The position numbers were made by a program, and so were the translations under genes. This document shows, one piece after another, positions 37,780 to 47,949 of a stretch of DNA of 64,000 nt (position 1 is the stretch's first letter; each line of letters opens with the position of its first letter). The DNA comes from Hondaea fermentalgiana (Eukaryota; Sar; Bigyra; Thraustochytrida; Thraustochytriidae), in assembly GCA_014084085.1 (NCBI GenBank), contig NPFB01000008.1:439246-503245 (forward strand), in the 5' to 3' direction. The notes below the pieces were generated by a model. The model saw only the letters and a program-made list of their open reading frames with translations. It was not told where the DNA came from and did not search any database.

Positions 37780-40700
37780 TGTGCAGATGGCGAGGATAAA
37801 TGGATGGATGGCTCGGGAGCAGTGCGGTCTTTGCGGAGGTGGGTGACTCCGATCAATTGCTTTCGGGCAGCTCGACCACCTAGCTAACGTAAATGTTATG
37901 ATGACAGCATGAGTAGTTCGACCAAAATGTTTCGGACAACTCGAGTCCACTCGATCGATGCAGAAGCAAGATGCGTAAGCGAAGCAAAAGAGCTGGCGTT
38001 GTGGTCGACTCAGCGAGTAGAGCAGCTGCAGCTGATAGCGAGCAGCAAATGTGCTCGCAACTCTCATGAGCCACGAGCGAAACTATTGGTACGCCGTCCT
38101 TTTTCGCCACACCGAGCGGTGCGGCGACCACTTCACGGCGACAACGATCTCTTGCGCTGTGCTGGCGGTCGAGGCGACCCGACCCAGAGGCGAATGCGAA
38201 TGTAAATGCAGCTGCAGCGGTGAGCCATTCGCGATTGACGCCCGCAGCCGCGCAGGCGTGGCGACGAAAACAATGCAATAGGTAGAAAGCAAGGAAAAAG
38301 GGCCGGGATCCTTTCATACCGCGAGCCAAACCGTGGCGTGTGCCTGGAAGCAAGAAACTCGCATGCTTGCATCGCGCAAGAGCAGCCACTGCAAAGCAAA
38401 GGCCCACGATGAGCTGATCAAGACGAAAAGAGAGAGAGAGAGAGAGCGGGGCGGAGCGGAGTGAGAGAGACAGAGAGTAAAGATGATCTTTGCTGTTGGC
38501 TGCGGCAGCGGCTGGGCCATGTTTTACAGCTGCAGATGCAAGTTAAAAATTCACGGCACGATTTCGAGCGCCGAGCTAACGCATGTCCTGTCGTTCGATA
38601 GAGTGCAAGAATTGAATCGAGGATGCCGTGCCCCATTTATTGACTCGTTCTATCCGTCCGTCCGTCTGTCCATTCGGATGGTGTGGAAGACCGGATGTGG
38701 ACGGCCATCCTGCTGTACGAAATGCCCAAAGGAAGCTCGTAAAAAACAAAACAGAGCAAACCAAAACTAATCAAAAGGAAGCGTAGAAAGATAAATCAAG
38801 GCAAAACACACGGACCTTCTGCCAATGAAGTTGCAGGGAGACGTGAGGCGCGTCCGACCCAAACTCAAGATGGCTCGAGTTATATGTAGTCGGCGAGAAC
38901 AACCCGAACCGAAACAGTCGAGTCAAATCCAAACCGATTCACGTAAACGACAAAGGTTGCTGCCGCAGCAAGCCGTGCCGGATTCCCGGCAGGCTCGAAA
39001 TTCTGATCCTTGGATTTTCAGTCACTGCAGAGTGATCGTCGTGATTGTATCCCGGACGACTTTCCCTTGCATGCACGTCCTCGCTGGCAAAAAATTGTGG
39101 ACGAGAGACATGCAACTGCAAGGACGCGAGTGCACCAAGGACTGTGGTTCACGGGGCCAAGAGCTCCATCCATGCGTCCATTCATCTAATCATTTATTTT
39201 CATTTATCTGGCTATCCGTCCATCGATGACTCATCTCACAATCACTCGGTCACTCGACCACTCCACCACTCGATCACTCCGTCATCTCCGCAGGATTCGG
39301 CAATCGTTTCCGACACAAGCCGGAAGCAAGTCGCCCGCAGCGACGTGTACCAGGAAGTGGCGCTCGTCGGAGTTTCTGGCACCAAGCGTTCTAGCGGCGT
39401 TGCTTTTGTGCGATGAATTCGTCTGTCGCTCTCGACGCGCGGGCCACCCGCCACACCACCCGCACGGTGTTTTTCGCGCGCTTCGCATCCCATCCCATCT
39501 CATCGCCTCGCGTGCCGCATTCGGTCGGCGGCCTCATCTCTGCTCGCCGCTTGCGCCACCTGCTCGCGCGCGCGGGATTCAGACTCCGGCTCGGCGGCGA
39601 AGGAGACGCCCTGTTGCCCGCTGTCGCGCGGCACGTCGCGCGGCACGGCGCGCTCGATTGGACAGCCTCAACCAGGCTCGCGCGAGGGGCGGAGAGGCCT
39701 CGGAGAGGAGCGGAAAGGAGCGATCGTCGAGATGACCGAAGAATGCGAACCGAATTGAGGAGAGGACGCGTGGGTGCCCACGTGTCGACGTCGACTCGCG
39801 AGATTTGGTCCGCCAAGTGCGACCCTGAACCGGGCGGGCGGGCGGTCGAGCGCCTCTTTTTTCCTTTCTTTCCTTCTTTTGATCTTTCTTTTCGGTGTTT
39901 TCGTCGTCACCGGCCACGGCATCGTCATCGTCGTTGCGCTCATCGTCGAATCGCGTGCTTTTCCTTGTGCCTGGGGCATCGGCCGGCAGGCAGCAGCAGC
40001 TAGCATCTAGGGCGTTGGCGTTGGGGCGGCTGTTGCTTGGGAGGAAGCGAGTGCGAGCGAGTGCGAGCGAATGCGAGCGTGCGGCCGCTTGCCGAATTTG
40101 CTCGACGCCGAATGCTCTGCTCGAACGCCAAGCCAAGACCGCTCGCGCATCAAATTTGCCAGCGCGAGCACGAGCAAGGGTCGCGCCCGGGCGGCGCCTG
40201 GGTTGAACGTGAAGCGAGCGCTGCAGCAGCAGCTGCTGCTGACTGCACGATGGAATCTGAAAATCTTCGATGGAAAAAGAAGATGTTAAGTAACGCGTGA
40301 CGTGCTTGTGCATGCATGATGCACCGCACCACAAAGGCATCGCTGGGATCACCATATAATCTTGGGATTTCTAGCCTGTGGCGCAGGACCTGCGGGTCGG
40401 ATTGTCGAGGACAGCGTCAAGCAACAACCTGGGTTCTCATCGCGACAACACAAGCTAATTCACACCAGATGAGGTGAACGCCAAAAACATGAACAGTTGA
40501 CGTAGCAGAGCTATCGTTCGATCGTCCGCATAACCGATCGGATCAAGCGAGCGGCGAGCGAGAATGCGTTCTCATCCAGTCAGTGAAGAAAAAGGGGAAA
40601 TGCCAGGGAAACTTCTTTGACGCAAAAGATTCAGGTGCAGTGAGGAAAAGGCTGTTATGCCCACCTTGCGCGTTCCGCATGGCGGAGCCGAAAATTTTTG

Positions 40701-40919
40701 AAGCCACCAGCGAGGCCATCGAAAACAAAGGAAAAGAAAAGACTAAAGGCGCGTGCATTTAATCCATCCCACCTTCATTCCGGTGGCGGTCAAGAAATTG
40801 TCAACGAATGTACAAAACGGCGAAAATACTTGAAACCTCGAAGAAAACTAAAACAATCGAGCCGAAAGGAGGCGAGTAACGACAACGGAACAAAGCTTGC
40901 GAAATGAGAAAAGAGAAGC
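36502..40919. other. 4.4-kb region with no recognisable gene
   Basis: All frames here are short or Arg/Ser/Pro-rich and show no domain or conserved start. Contents that can be named: TTGC repeats at 36538-36555 in the transporter leader, CCATCTCCATCTCC repeats at about 37265-37290, (AGC)11 at 37747-37779, a GA run at about 38431-38447, and CACTCG-type imperfect repeats at about 39240-39275. It may hold promoters, a non-coding RNA or a divergent multi-exon gene. I see nothing that decides. Confidence 0.4.
37747..37779. repeat. (AGC)11 trinucleotide repeat
   Basis: Eleven perfect AGC units followed by TGTGCAG. It lies in the gene-free stretch and is not inside a supported reading frame. Confidence 0.9.
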
Positions 40920-41642
40920 TTACGCGCGGCGCGGTGCAAACGTCCGACCGGGAAGGCCATCGCGATAAATGATGTCGTCAACGGAAGCCCTTTCATCAAT
41001 GACGACGCGTGCGCGGGACCAAATTTGCTCATCAATCTCATTCTGACAATCCAGAATGCGGACTTCATCAGTACTAATGAAGTTGACGATTTCCGGGCGG
41101 AAACCCGCGTATGTCTGGATGGCGCGCTCGTTCGCCACCAGGCCTGGCTCAATGTCAGCCTCCATTTCATCTGCTTCACGCAGCTTTGGCGAGAGCGTGG
41201 CGATAGCAAGGAGGCGCGAGCGCGGCTGGAGATGGAAACCGTGCACGAGAGACACGCTAATTTGCGCCGGGTAGCGCAAGAGGACGGCAGCATCAAGAAC
41301 GTCGCAGTAAACACCAATAACGAGCGGCTCAACTTGGACCACGTAAGCTGGCAACGACTGGCCAGCTGAGAGAATGTTGCGGATTTCGGCAGTTTGCGGA
41401 TCCTCGACGGCCAACCCGGTGTCGCTGGTTGGTGCGCAACAAAGGAAAGCGCACCACTGGAAGACGCCTGCGGACGCGAGCTTTTCGGCCGGCGTCGTCA
41501 TGCCGAGGTCTGGCCGCAGGAGAACGAGGTGTTCATGCGAGAGCCGTATGCCGCTCCCGTGTGCCGACGATCGCCTCCTCGCGCTCGAGTGTGGCGTCGC
41601 GTGTGCCGCCACGGGCTCAACCTTGGTCCCGAGCTCCGCCAT
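40920..41642 (-). CDS. Hypothetical protein, 240 residues
   Basis: I do not recognise this protein. The minus frame starts at ATG 41642-41640 (MAELGTKVEP) and ends at TAA 40922-40920. Residues 1-45 are Ser/Ala/His-rich. From about 85 the composition becomes that of a folded alpha/beta protein (SLPAYVVQVEPLVIGVYCDV, DAAVLLRYPAQISVSLVHGF, IQTYAGFRPEIVNFISTDEV, ARVVIDERASVDDIIYRDGL). No signal peptide or membrane helix is obvious. Two Cys pairs occur (CAFLCC), with no zinc-finger spacing. The 5' leader contains GCTTGC repeats. A real gene is likely from the balanced composition; its function is unknown. Confidence 0.6.
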   Translation of the reverse strand: MAELGTKVEPVAAHATPHSSARRRSSAHGSGIRLSHEHLVLLRPDLGMTTPAEKLASAGVFQWCAFLCCAPTSDTGLAVEDPQTAEIRNILSAGQSLPAYVVQVEPLVIGVYCDVLDAAVLLRYPAQISVSLVHGFHLQPRSRLLAIATLSPKLREADEMEADIEPGLVANERAIQTYAGFRPEIVNFISTDEVRILDCQNEIDEQIWSRARVVIDERASVDDIIYRDGLPGRTFAPRRA

Positions 41643-42384
41643 TCTGCTTGAGCTTGCAAGCAAAAGCTAGCAAGCAAACGCAAGCAACCGCAGGCAACCG
41701 CAAGTCTCCAAGGACGGCCGGCCAGTCTCCGCGCGGTCCGTGGTATTCTCTCTGTCGTCAGGGGTTTGCCGCCTCTTCGCGGTTCGAAGGACTGCTCGTC
41801 TCACGGCCGGTGGCACCCGGCCGGCCCGGACTTGACTTGCCCAAGATGCAAAGCGAGCGCGTGCACACCACAACCGAGCAATAATTATAATAATACGGTA
41901 TAGCCTAGATAGGCTATGCCTAGCCTATCCTAGGCTAGGCCTACGGCAACTCTTGAAGGCGGAGAAGAGTACACACACCCCTTCCTTGGCTGGGCTTGCT
42001 TGCTTGCTTGCTTGCTGTTAGTCCGGCCGACTTGTCTCCATCTTCATCAGCCAAGTATCCATCGCGACGGGACGGGCAGCTCCCGCCACGCGCAAGGCGG
42101 CAGCGACAACTGCCTGCTTGGTCTCTTTTCAGTAGCGAAAGCCTCTGCTTGCGTGATGCGTCGTCAGATCGTGGCGAGGTGGCGGCACTGGGCCGGCGTC
42201 CGTCCCGAGCTGCTGCGTGTGGAGCTTGCTGCTCTTTTGGGGGGAGCAAGCTCGGGGACGTCCAGACAAAGCCAAAATCTCACCATGCCATGATGCGAGA
42301 GACTAACACAACACTCACACACACGCCGTGTTTCACGTCAACCAAGAAGCCACAGGCCAAACAATGAAAGCAGCCAGCCAGGCC
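41643..42384. promoter_or_regulatory. Intergenic region with TAGGC palindrome cluster and GCTT repeat
   Basis: About 740 bp between two minus-strand genes. It holds GCAAAC/GCAACC repeats at about 41665-41705, an AT-rich patch followed by a cluster of inverted TAGGCTA/TAGCCTA units at 41901-41944 that ends in the octamer TAGGCCTA (41936-41943), and (GCTT)n at 41994-42016. No gene was recognised. Confidence 0.5.
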
Positions 42385-44976
42385 TTATCTGTGGTTGGGG
42401 AGATGCGCTGCGCAAAGCTTGCACACGCGAACGGCCTCCTTGACCTCGAGAATCTTGAGGCGGCGACGGTGCGAGCTGCACGAGTCGCACATTAGGTTGG
42501 AGCAGTTGCGACAGTGGTGTTTGCGCACAAAGAGAGTGAACTCTGCGTCGCAAATGCGGCAGCTCACCGCCTCGCTGTCGTCAATCCAGTCCATGACCTC
42601 CTCTGGCTGGACGTCAAAGGACTTTTCTCGCACAAGGCGCTTCGACCGCGGCGGTGGAGCGGCCTGCGTGGCCTTGGGAGGCTTGGTCGCACTGGAAGAC
42701 TTGCGTCGCGGCCGGGGGCGGCTCATACCTTCTGCGGCCGAGACGATCGACTCACGCCGCTTAAACTTGGCTTGGACCAAGAGGTCCTTTTCAGTCAACG
42801 GACTCTCTGAGCTTTCCGTACCGTCATCCTCGTCGTCCTCATCATTCTCGTCGCCGGCGTCTTGCTCGTTGTTATTCAAATCGCCGGATGCAGGGACATT
42901 GGATGACGATTCTGGCGAAGGACGCGCCAGCGTGCTTGCTGCTCCTGCAAAAACGTCGTCATCGCTCGCCGCCGTGCTGTCACTCGAGGGTGGGTGCGGC
43001 GGAGTGGAGCTAGAGCTGCTTGTTTCGCGAAAGAGCGTCGAGTCGATCCGGCGCGAAAGCCATGACGAGGTTGAGGCGAGTTGTGAAGACGCTATTGATG
43101 ACACAGACGAAGACGGGATACCCATACTGACTGATTCTTGAGAGGAAGAAGAAGGGGATGGGGAGCAGCTCCGTACAATGCTTGTGGCAATGTCATCCAC
43201 ACCATCGAGTAGATTTCTGTACATTTCCCCGCCGGGTATTGAGTCAAAGCCTCGTTTTTCAAGCTCGCGGAAGTGATGCATCCGTCGGAGAAAGCCCGTA
43301 ACGCGCACGGGAAGCGGAACGCTCGTGGTGTCAAGTTCGTCGAGAAGTTTTGTTGGAACCGTCCTCACCTCGGCTGTGGCGGCAACGTTTGTATTGGGTC
43401 CAAAGGGTCCCACTTGTCCTCCCTGTCCTTGGCCTTCTCCATGACCTCCGAGAGGAGCAGAGGCAGCTGAGGAGAAAATTTGCCTTTGTTTCTTTTCCTC
43501 CTCGTCGGCGTCCTCCTCCTTGTCGTCATCAGCGTCGTTGGCGGCATTATTGACGTCGTCGTTGACGTCGTCGACGTTTTGCTTGTCAATTGCTGAATTT
43601 TTTGTTGAGTTGAAGTGACCCCCATCAGTTGATGTTGTGTGCGATGCTGACGTTGATGGCGCAGTGCTTGGCTGCTCTGCGCGACTGGGCATGGTCGAAA
43701 GCGCCTGAATCCACGGGTGTGCCAAAACCTGGTCCGCGGTAAAGCGCTGCGCCACATCGAGCACGAGCAGACGCGAGACGAGGTCGCGCGCCATGACCGA
43801 GACTTGGGTCCAATCGCGTTCGGGGAAGACGTAGCGCGCATGTAGAATACGTTTCTTGAGTTCGGTCTCCTTGAAAGGAGGGTAGCCGCAGAGCAAAATA
43901 TACAGGACGACGCCGAGGCTCCACATATCGGCAGCCGTGTCGCAGAGACCGAGCGTGTGAACCTCGGGTGGTGCAAAAAGGGGAGCAGCAACGTGGCGAT
44001 GGATCGGGGCATTGGGATGGTGCATTTGTTCCGCGACGCCAAAGTCGCAGAGCTTGGCGACATTGCCCGCGGTGCAGAGAATATTGTCGAGTTTGACGTC
44101 CATGTGAACGACGCCCCGAGCGTGGCACTTTTGCAAGGCGAGGGCAATGTCCCGGATGTATTTCGCGGCGGTGCGCTCGCAATAGAGTTCGTTCTCGTTG
44201 CTGTCGACGATCTTTTGCAAGAGCGTTCGGTCAACGTACTCGAGAACGAAGATGGCAAACTTTTGCCCAACTTCAAAGTCGAGCAGGTTAACAACGTTTT
44301 CGTGCGCACAAAGACGCTGCAGACGAGCTTCTTCCTTGCAGTCTTTGCGTCGCGCCTCGTCGCTGATGCCCTTGACCTGAATGCGGACGAACTTGAGCGC
44401 GACGATCTGCCCTGTCTTGAGGGACTTGCCACGGAAGACAACGGCTGTGACGCCAGCTGCCTCGGCACGTACAATCTCGTAGAGCCCGTGCAGCCTGGGC
44501 GCCTCTGTCTGGAAGAGATCGGCAACACCTTCTTCGCCCTGTGACTTGCCCCACTCCTGCGCGTACTCTGCTTGCGCAATGTGAAAGTCGCTAAAGAGCT
44601 TGCGTCCCTTGGCTGCGATCATCGTTCGCTGCGAGGGTGATACTGTGGACGACATGATTCTGTCGCTGGCTCCGGATTTCTCGCGCGCAAGACGCTCCTT
44701 GCGCGCGCGTGCTGCCTCTGCAGCAGGACGCACCTGGTCGCCTCGAACGCTTTGCATGGTGTTCGGGTGCTGGCGTTTGTCTTGCTCACTTTGGTGCTGC
44801 TGCCCAAGCTGCTGCTGCTGCCCAAGCTGCTGCTGCCCAAGCTGCCCAAGCTGTTCACTGTGCTCGTGCTGCTGCTGCTGCCCGTGCTGCTGCCCGTGCT
44901 GCTGTCTGTGCGGCCCATGTTGCTCGGCGCCTCCCGCGGGCCCCATGTACATCTCGCGTGTAATCTCATTGCCCAT
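42385..44976 (-). CDS. Protein kinase with C-terminal FYVE zinc finger
   Basis: The 863-residue protein joins a Ser/Thr kinase to a phosphatidylinositol-3-phosphate-binding FYVE finger. The N-terminus is Gln/His-rich (20-70), and MGNEITR could be myristoylated. The kinase domain spans about 165-423: VALKFV (K195), HMDVKLDN (H291, D293), DFGVAEQ (311-317), APPE in place of APE, and DMWSLGVVLYILLCGYPPF, resembling CaMK-type kinases. The glycine loop is degenerate (EAAGVTAVV), and Met replaces Arg of HRD. A long acidic Ser-rich linker precedes the FYVE finger (about 795-858): WIDDSEAVSCRICDAEF, RKHHCRNCSNLMCDSC and VRVCKLC, with WxxD, RKHHC and eight cysteines. Endosomal location is inferred. 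ATG at 44976. Confidence 0.88.
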   Translation of the reverse strand: MGNEITREMYMGPAGGAEQHGPHRQQHGQQHGQQQQHEHSEQLGQLGQQQLGQQQQLGQQHQSEQDKRQHPNTMQSVRGDQVRPAAEAARARKERLAREKSGASDRIMSSTVSPSQRTMIAAKGRKLFSDFHIAQAEYAQEWGKSQGEEGVADLFQTEAPRLHGLYEIVRAEAAGVTAVVFRGKSLKTGQIVALKFVRIQVKGISDEARRKDCKEEARLQRLCAHENVVNLLDFEVGQKFAIFVLEYVDRTLLQKIVDSNENELYCERTAAKYIRDIALALQKCHARGVVHMDVKLDNILCTAGNVAKLCDFGVAEQMHHPNAPIHRHVAAPLFAPPEVHTLGLCDTAADMWSLGVVLYILLCGYPPFKETELKKRILHARYVFPERDWTQVSVMARDLVSRLLVLDVAQRFTADQVLAHPWIQALSTMPSRAEQPSTAPSTSASHTTSTDGGHFNSTKNSAIDKQNVDDVNDDVNNAANDADDDKEEDADEEEKKQRQIFSSAASAPLGGHGEGQGQGGQVGPFGPNTNVAATAEVRTVPTKLLDELDTTSVPLPVRVTGFLRRMHHFRELEKRGFDSIPGGEMYRNLLDGVDDIATSIVRSCSPSPSSSSQESVSMGIPSSSVSSIASSQLASTSSWLSRRIDSTLFRETSSSSSTPPHPPSSDSTAASDDDVFAGAASTLARPSPESSSNVPASGDLNNNEQDAGDENDEDDEDDGTESSESPLTEKDLLVQAKFKRRESIVSAAEGMSRPRPRRKSSSATKPPKATQAAPPPRSKRLVREKSFDVQPEEVMDWIDDSEAVSCRICDAEFTLFVRKHHCRNCSNLMCDSCSSHRRRLKILEVKEAVRVCKLCAAHLPNHR

Positions 44977-46017
44977 GGCTGCAGGCGCTGCTGCCTCCAG
45001 CGCCTGCTTCTCGCGCGGCAGGCGCCGACTGGAGACGGTTGACGCTCGCACGCCGCCCGCCCGCCCGCCCGCCCGCCCGCTCAACCGCCCGCTCTCGCGC
45101 TCAGGCTCGCGCTCGCGCGTTTCGTTCTGCGGAGGGCGCGTGTCGATGGATCGATCGATCGATCATCGCGATGGCCCTGCTTTTTAGGGCCGGAAGGCGA
45201 TTGTCGACTTTGGCGGCTTTTGTTTCACTGTAGCGCACTCTTCCTTTCACTCGCCGCCGCGCGTTCGCCCTTCTTGCCTTGTTTGTTAGCTTCTGTGTTT
45301 CGTCTCTCGTGGACCCGGACCGCCGTGAACCGGGCGGACCTGGCGTCTTCGAAGTTCGAGGGCGGGGAACGACGACGACGAGGGAGGGATGGAGGAGGAA
45401 GGAGGCCGACGAGCGGAGGAGGACGAGGACGCGAGGTGCGGTGATCGTTAACGGACAGCGAATGAGCTGGTGCTCTGGAGGAGAACTCTCTGGCGGTTTT
45501 GGTGGGTGCACTCGTTCCTTGAACACGCTTTTCTTTTTTCTTTTTGTTTCTTTTTATACTTGTTTGGTATGTCTTTTGGTCAGGAGTAGGATTGAATGGC
45601 ACAGCGCAGGGCGGAAGGTGGGGAGGTGGTCTTGACGTCGGTTGATTCGATGGTTGATGTCGGGCCGCAGAAGAGACAATCATCATTTGCAGCTGGCTGC
45701 GACAGAGAGTCCTTCATTTTGCTTATCTTTGGGAGGACGACAAACAGCAACCAACCAACCAACCAACCAACCAAATCTACCAACCCATTTTTACGTCGAG
45801 CAAGAGCGAAAATGCTAACCAGATAAAAGACAACCTGGACTTGCATTTACTGTTATTGCATGCTTGATGAAAATTGTCAGGGACGAAAGAAAAAGCCCAA
45901 CCAAGCATTCAGACCTCTGTCTCCCAAGGTAAAAGAAGGAAAGGAAGCAAAGGACAAAGACGAAACTATAAAAATGATTGTCGAGTGGACTTGTTTGATT
46001 GCAGAGTACCTGTATAC
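44977..46017. promoter_or_regulatory. Intergenic region, kinase-FYVE upstream / fumarate reductase downstream
   Basis: About 1 kb between two minus-strand genes. (GCCC)n at 45055-45080 and GATC repeats (GATGGATCGATCGATCGATC) at about 45147-45166 lie near the kinase side. CCAA repeats (45748-45774) lie nearer the reductase 3' end. Open frames here are Arg/Ser-rich and without domain. No gene is called. Confidence 0.45.
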
Positions 46018-47949
46018 TTAGAGCTTGGAGTTTGGTGCGACGGTACCGATCTCGTACTCGGCAGCGTACTTGGGAATGATCTCGGGCTTGTGAAGCATGT
46101 CAAAAGCCTCGGTGGCGTCCTTGCCGCCGTAGAGAAGAATAGCCTTGGCGCCACCGGGGTGGTTCTCGAGGAACTCAGTGACATCGTAGACCTTGTCGTT
46201 AAGGATGACCCAGCAGTCGTCCTTGGTGGTGTGCTTGGCGATCTCGTCCATGGTGTAGGCCTGCGTCTTGGGCGCAGCGCTGGCGGAGCTGCTGCCAGAG
46301 TCGCCGCCCTGCTCGTAGAAAGCAGAGTTGGGGTCGAGCTCCTTGGGGCCATCGTCCTCGGGGATCTCAGAGTTCGACGAGGCGCCGCCCTTCTTGCCAC
46401 CCCAGGAAACGGTGACGCTGTTCGAGGACGGGTCGACATGGAGGTCAAAGGCGCCGGCCTTGCCGCCAGCACCACCAGAGGTCACGAGCTTGTCAAGGAG
46501 GAAGCGGCTGGCAGTCTGGCCGGCCTTGCGGCCGTAGACGACGCAGTCAAGAAGACTGGAGCCACCGAGACGGTTGGTGCCGTGGATGCCGCCAATGATC
46601 TCACCGCCGGCAAAGAGACCCTTGATGGGGGCATCGTTGCCAGTGATGACCTCAGCCTCGGCCGAGGTGGCGATACCGCCCATGCAGTAGTGAACAAGAG
46701 GGGTGATGATGGCCACATGCCAGGTGTCGTCCTCGACGTTGAGGGGCAGGGCCTCAAAGTACTTCTTGTCCCACTCGTCGTTGCCAGACTCGGCACCCTT
46801 GTTGTACTTATCAAAGGTCTTTTGGAGCTTCTCCGGAGCGACGCCAATCTCCTTGGCGAGCTCCTTGCCGGTCATCTTCTTCATGAGACCGCGCTGCACG
46901 TAGTGGTCGCAGTGCCACTGGATGAGGGCGCTGGCCTTGCCGTTAAGGCACAGGCGGTAGGGGGCCTTGCCGTGGACAAACATGCGGCCGCTGACGTAAT
47001 CGCGCTTGCCGAGCTCATCGCAGAAGCGCTCTCCGTTCTGGTCGAGGATGACACCACCCGAGCCGCGGAGGGCCTCGGCGGCGAGGAACTTGACCTTGGC
47101 GTCCGGCTCGTTGGGGTCCACGATGCCGGTGGGGTGGATCTGCACGCAGTGGAGATCACGAGTGGCGCCGCCGGCAGCCAAACTCATCTTGATGCCATCA
47201 CCAGTGCAGTGGGGGCCGTTGGTGGTGGGGAGGGTGAGCAGAGGGGGCATGGGGATCTTCTTGCCGTTGCTCTGCTTGGCGGCGCGCGAGGTCGTGCTCC
47301 ATGCCTCCATCTCGGCGAACTGGTCGGAGACCTGGGCGAGGAGCGAGTCCTCGGAGAAGTCAGCGCCAAAGCCACCAGTGCAGAGAATGACAGGGCCATA
47401 CTCCTTGTAGGTCTTGCCACCCTTCTCGAAGACGACGCCAACGACCTCGTCACCGTCCTTGATCAGCTCGGTCACGGTAGCCTTGTTGAGAAGACGGGCG
47501 CGGCCATCCTTCTTGTCGCAGATGGCCTCGTAGGCCTCCATGAGGCCGTAGGTGATGGCCATACCGGGGAAGCGCTCCTTGCCGCGGTGGGTGCGGGGGT
47601 TCGAGTGGGCAGCGAGACGGGCGACGATGGAGAGGTCGAGGTCGAACTTCTCCTTGAGCCACTCGAGAGCGGGGCCGGACTCGTAGGTAAGAACGCGGAT
47701 GAGGTCATCGCGGGCGCCCTCGGCGGCGGAGACCTTGGTGTCGTTAAAGAAAACCTCGGGCGAGTCGTCGATCTTAAGTTCGCGCTGGGTGCTCGTGCCG
47801 GCGGCGTTCATGCCACTGGTGGCCTTGGTCGAGTTGCCACCGCAAAAGGGCGACTTATCGAGGAGGAGGGTGCGGCCACCGGCCTGGAGGACGGTGTGCG
47901 CGGCGGACATGCCGCTGAGGCCGCCGCCAACGATGATGACCTGGCTCAT
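46018..47949 (-). CDS. NADH-type fumarate reductase flavoprotein fused to cytochrome b5, PTS1-tailed
   Basis: The 643-residue protein is a soluble fumarate reductase of the Osm1/Frd1 kind, reducing fumarate to succinate to reoxidise NADH or FADH2. The FAD domain opens with VIIVGGGLSGMSAAH (4-18); further hallmarks are GGNSTKATSGMNAAGT, VILCTGGFGAD, GDGIKMSLAAGGATRDL, HYCMGGIAT and GLFAGGEIIGGIHGTNRLGGSSLLDCVVYGR, including the active-site region with HGTNRLGG. A linker (about 515-555) leads to a cytochrome b5 domain: TKDDCWVILNDKVYDVTEFLENHPGG with the haem-binding HPGG and a second haem His in MLHKPEI. The last three residues are SKL, a peroxisomal targeting signal. The ATG at 47949 (MSQVIIVGGG) leaves no room for a presequence. 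Confidence 0.93.
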   Translation of the reverse strand: MSQVIIVGGGLSGMSAAHTVLQAGGRTLLLDKSPFCGGNSTKATSGMNAAGTSTQRELKIDDSPEVFFNDTKVSAAEGARDDLIRVLTYESGPALEWLKEKFDLDLSIVARLAAHSNPRTHRGKERFPGMAITYGLMEAYEAICDKKDGRARLLNKATVTELIKDGDEVVGVVFEKGGKTYKEYGPVILCTGGFGADFSEDSLLAQVSDQFAEMEAWSTTSRAAKQSNGKKIPMPPLLTLPTTNGPHCTGDGIKMSLAAGGATRDLHCVQIHPTGIVDPNEPDAKVKFLAAEALRGSGGVILDQNGERFCDELGKRDYVSGRMFVHGKAPYRLCLNGKASALIQWHCDHYVQRGLMKKMTGKELAKEIGVAPEKLQKTFDKYNKGAESGNDEWDKKYFEALPLNVEDDTWHVAIITPLVHYCMGGIATSAEAEVITGNDAPIKGLFAGGEIIGGIHGTNRLGGSSLLDCVVYGRKAGQTASRFLLDKLVTSGGAGGKAGAFDLHVDPSSNSVTVSWGGKKGGASSNSEIPEDDGPKELDPNSAFYEQGGDSGSSSASAAPKTQAYTMDEIAKHTTKDDCWVILNDKVYDVTEFLENHPGGAKAILLYGGKDATEAFDMLHKPEIIPKYAAEYEIGTVAPNSKL

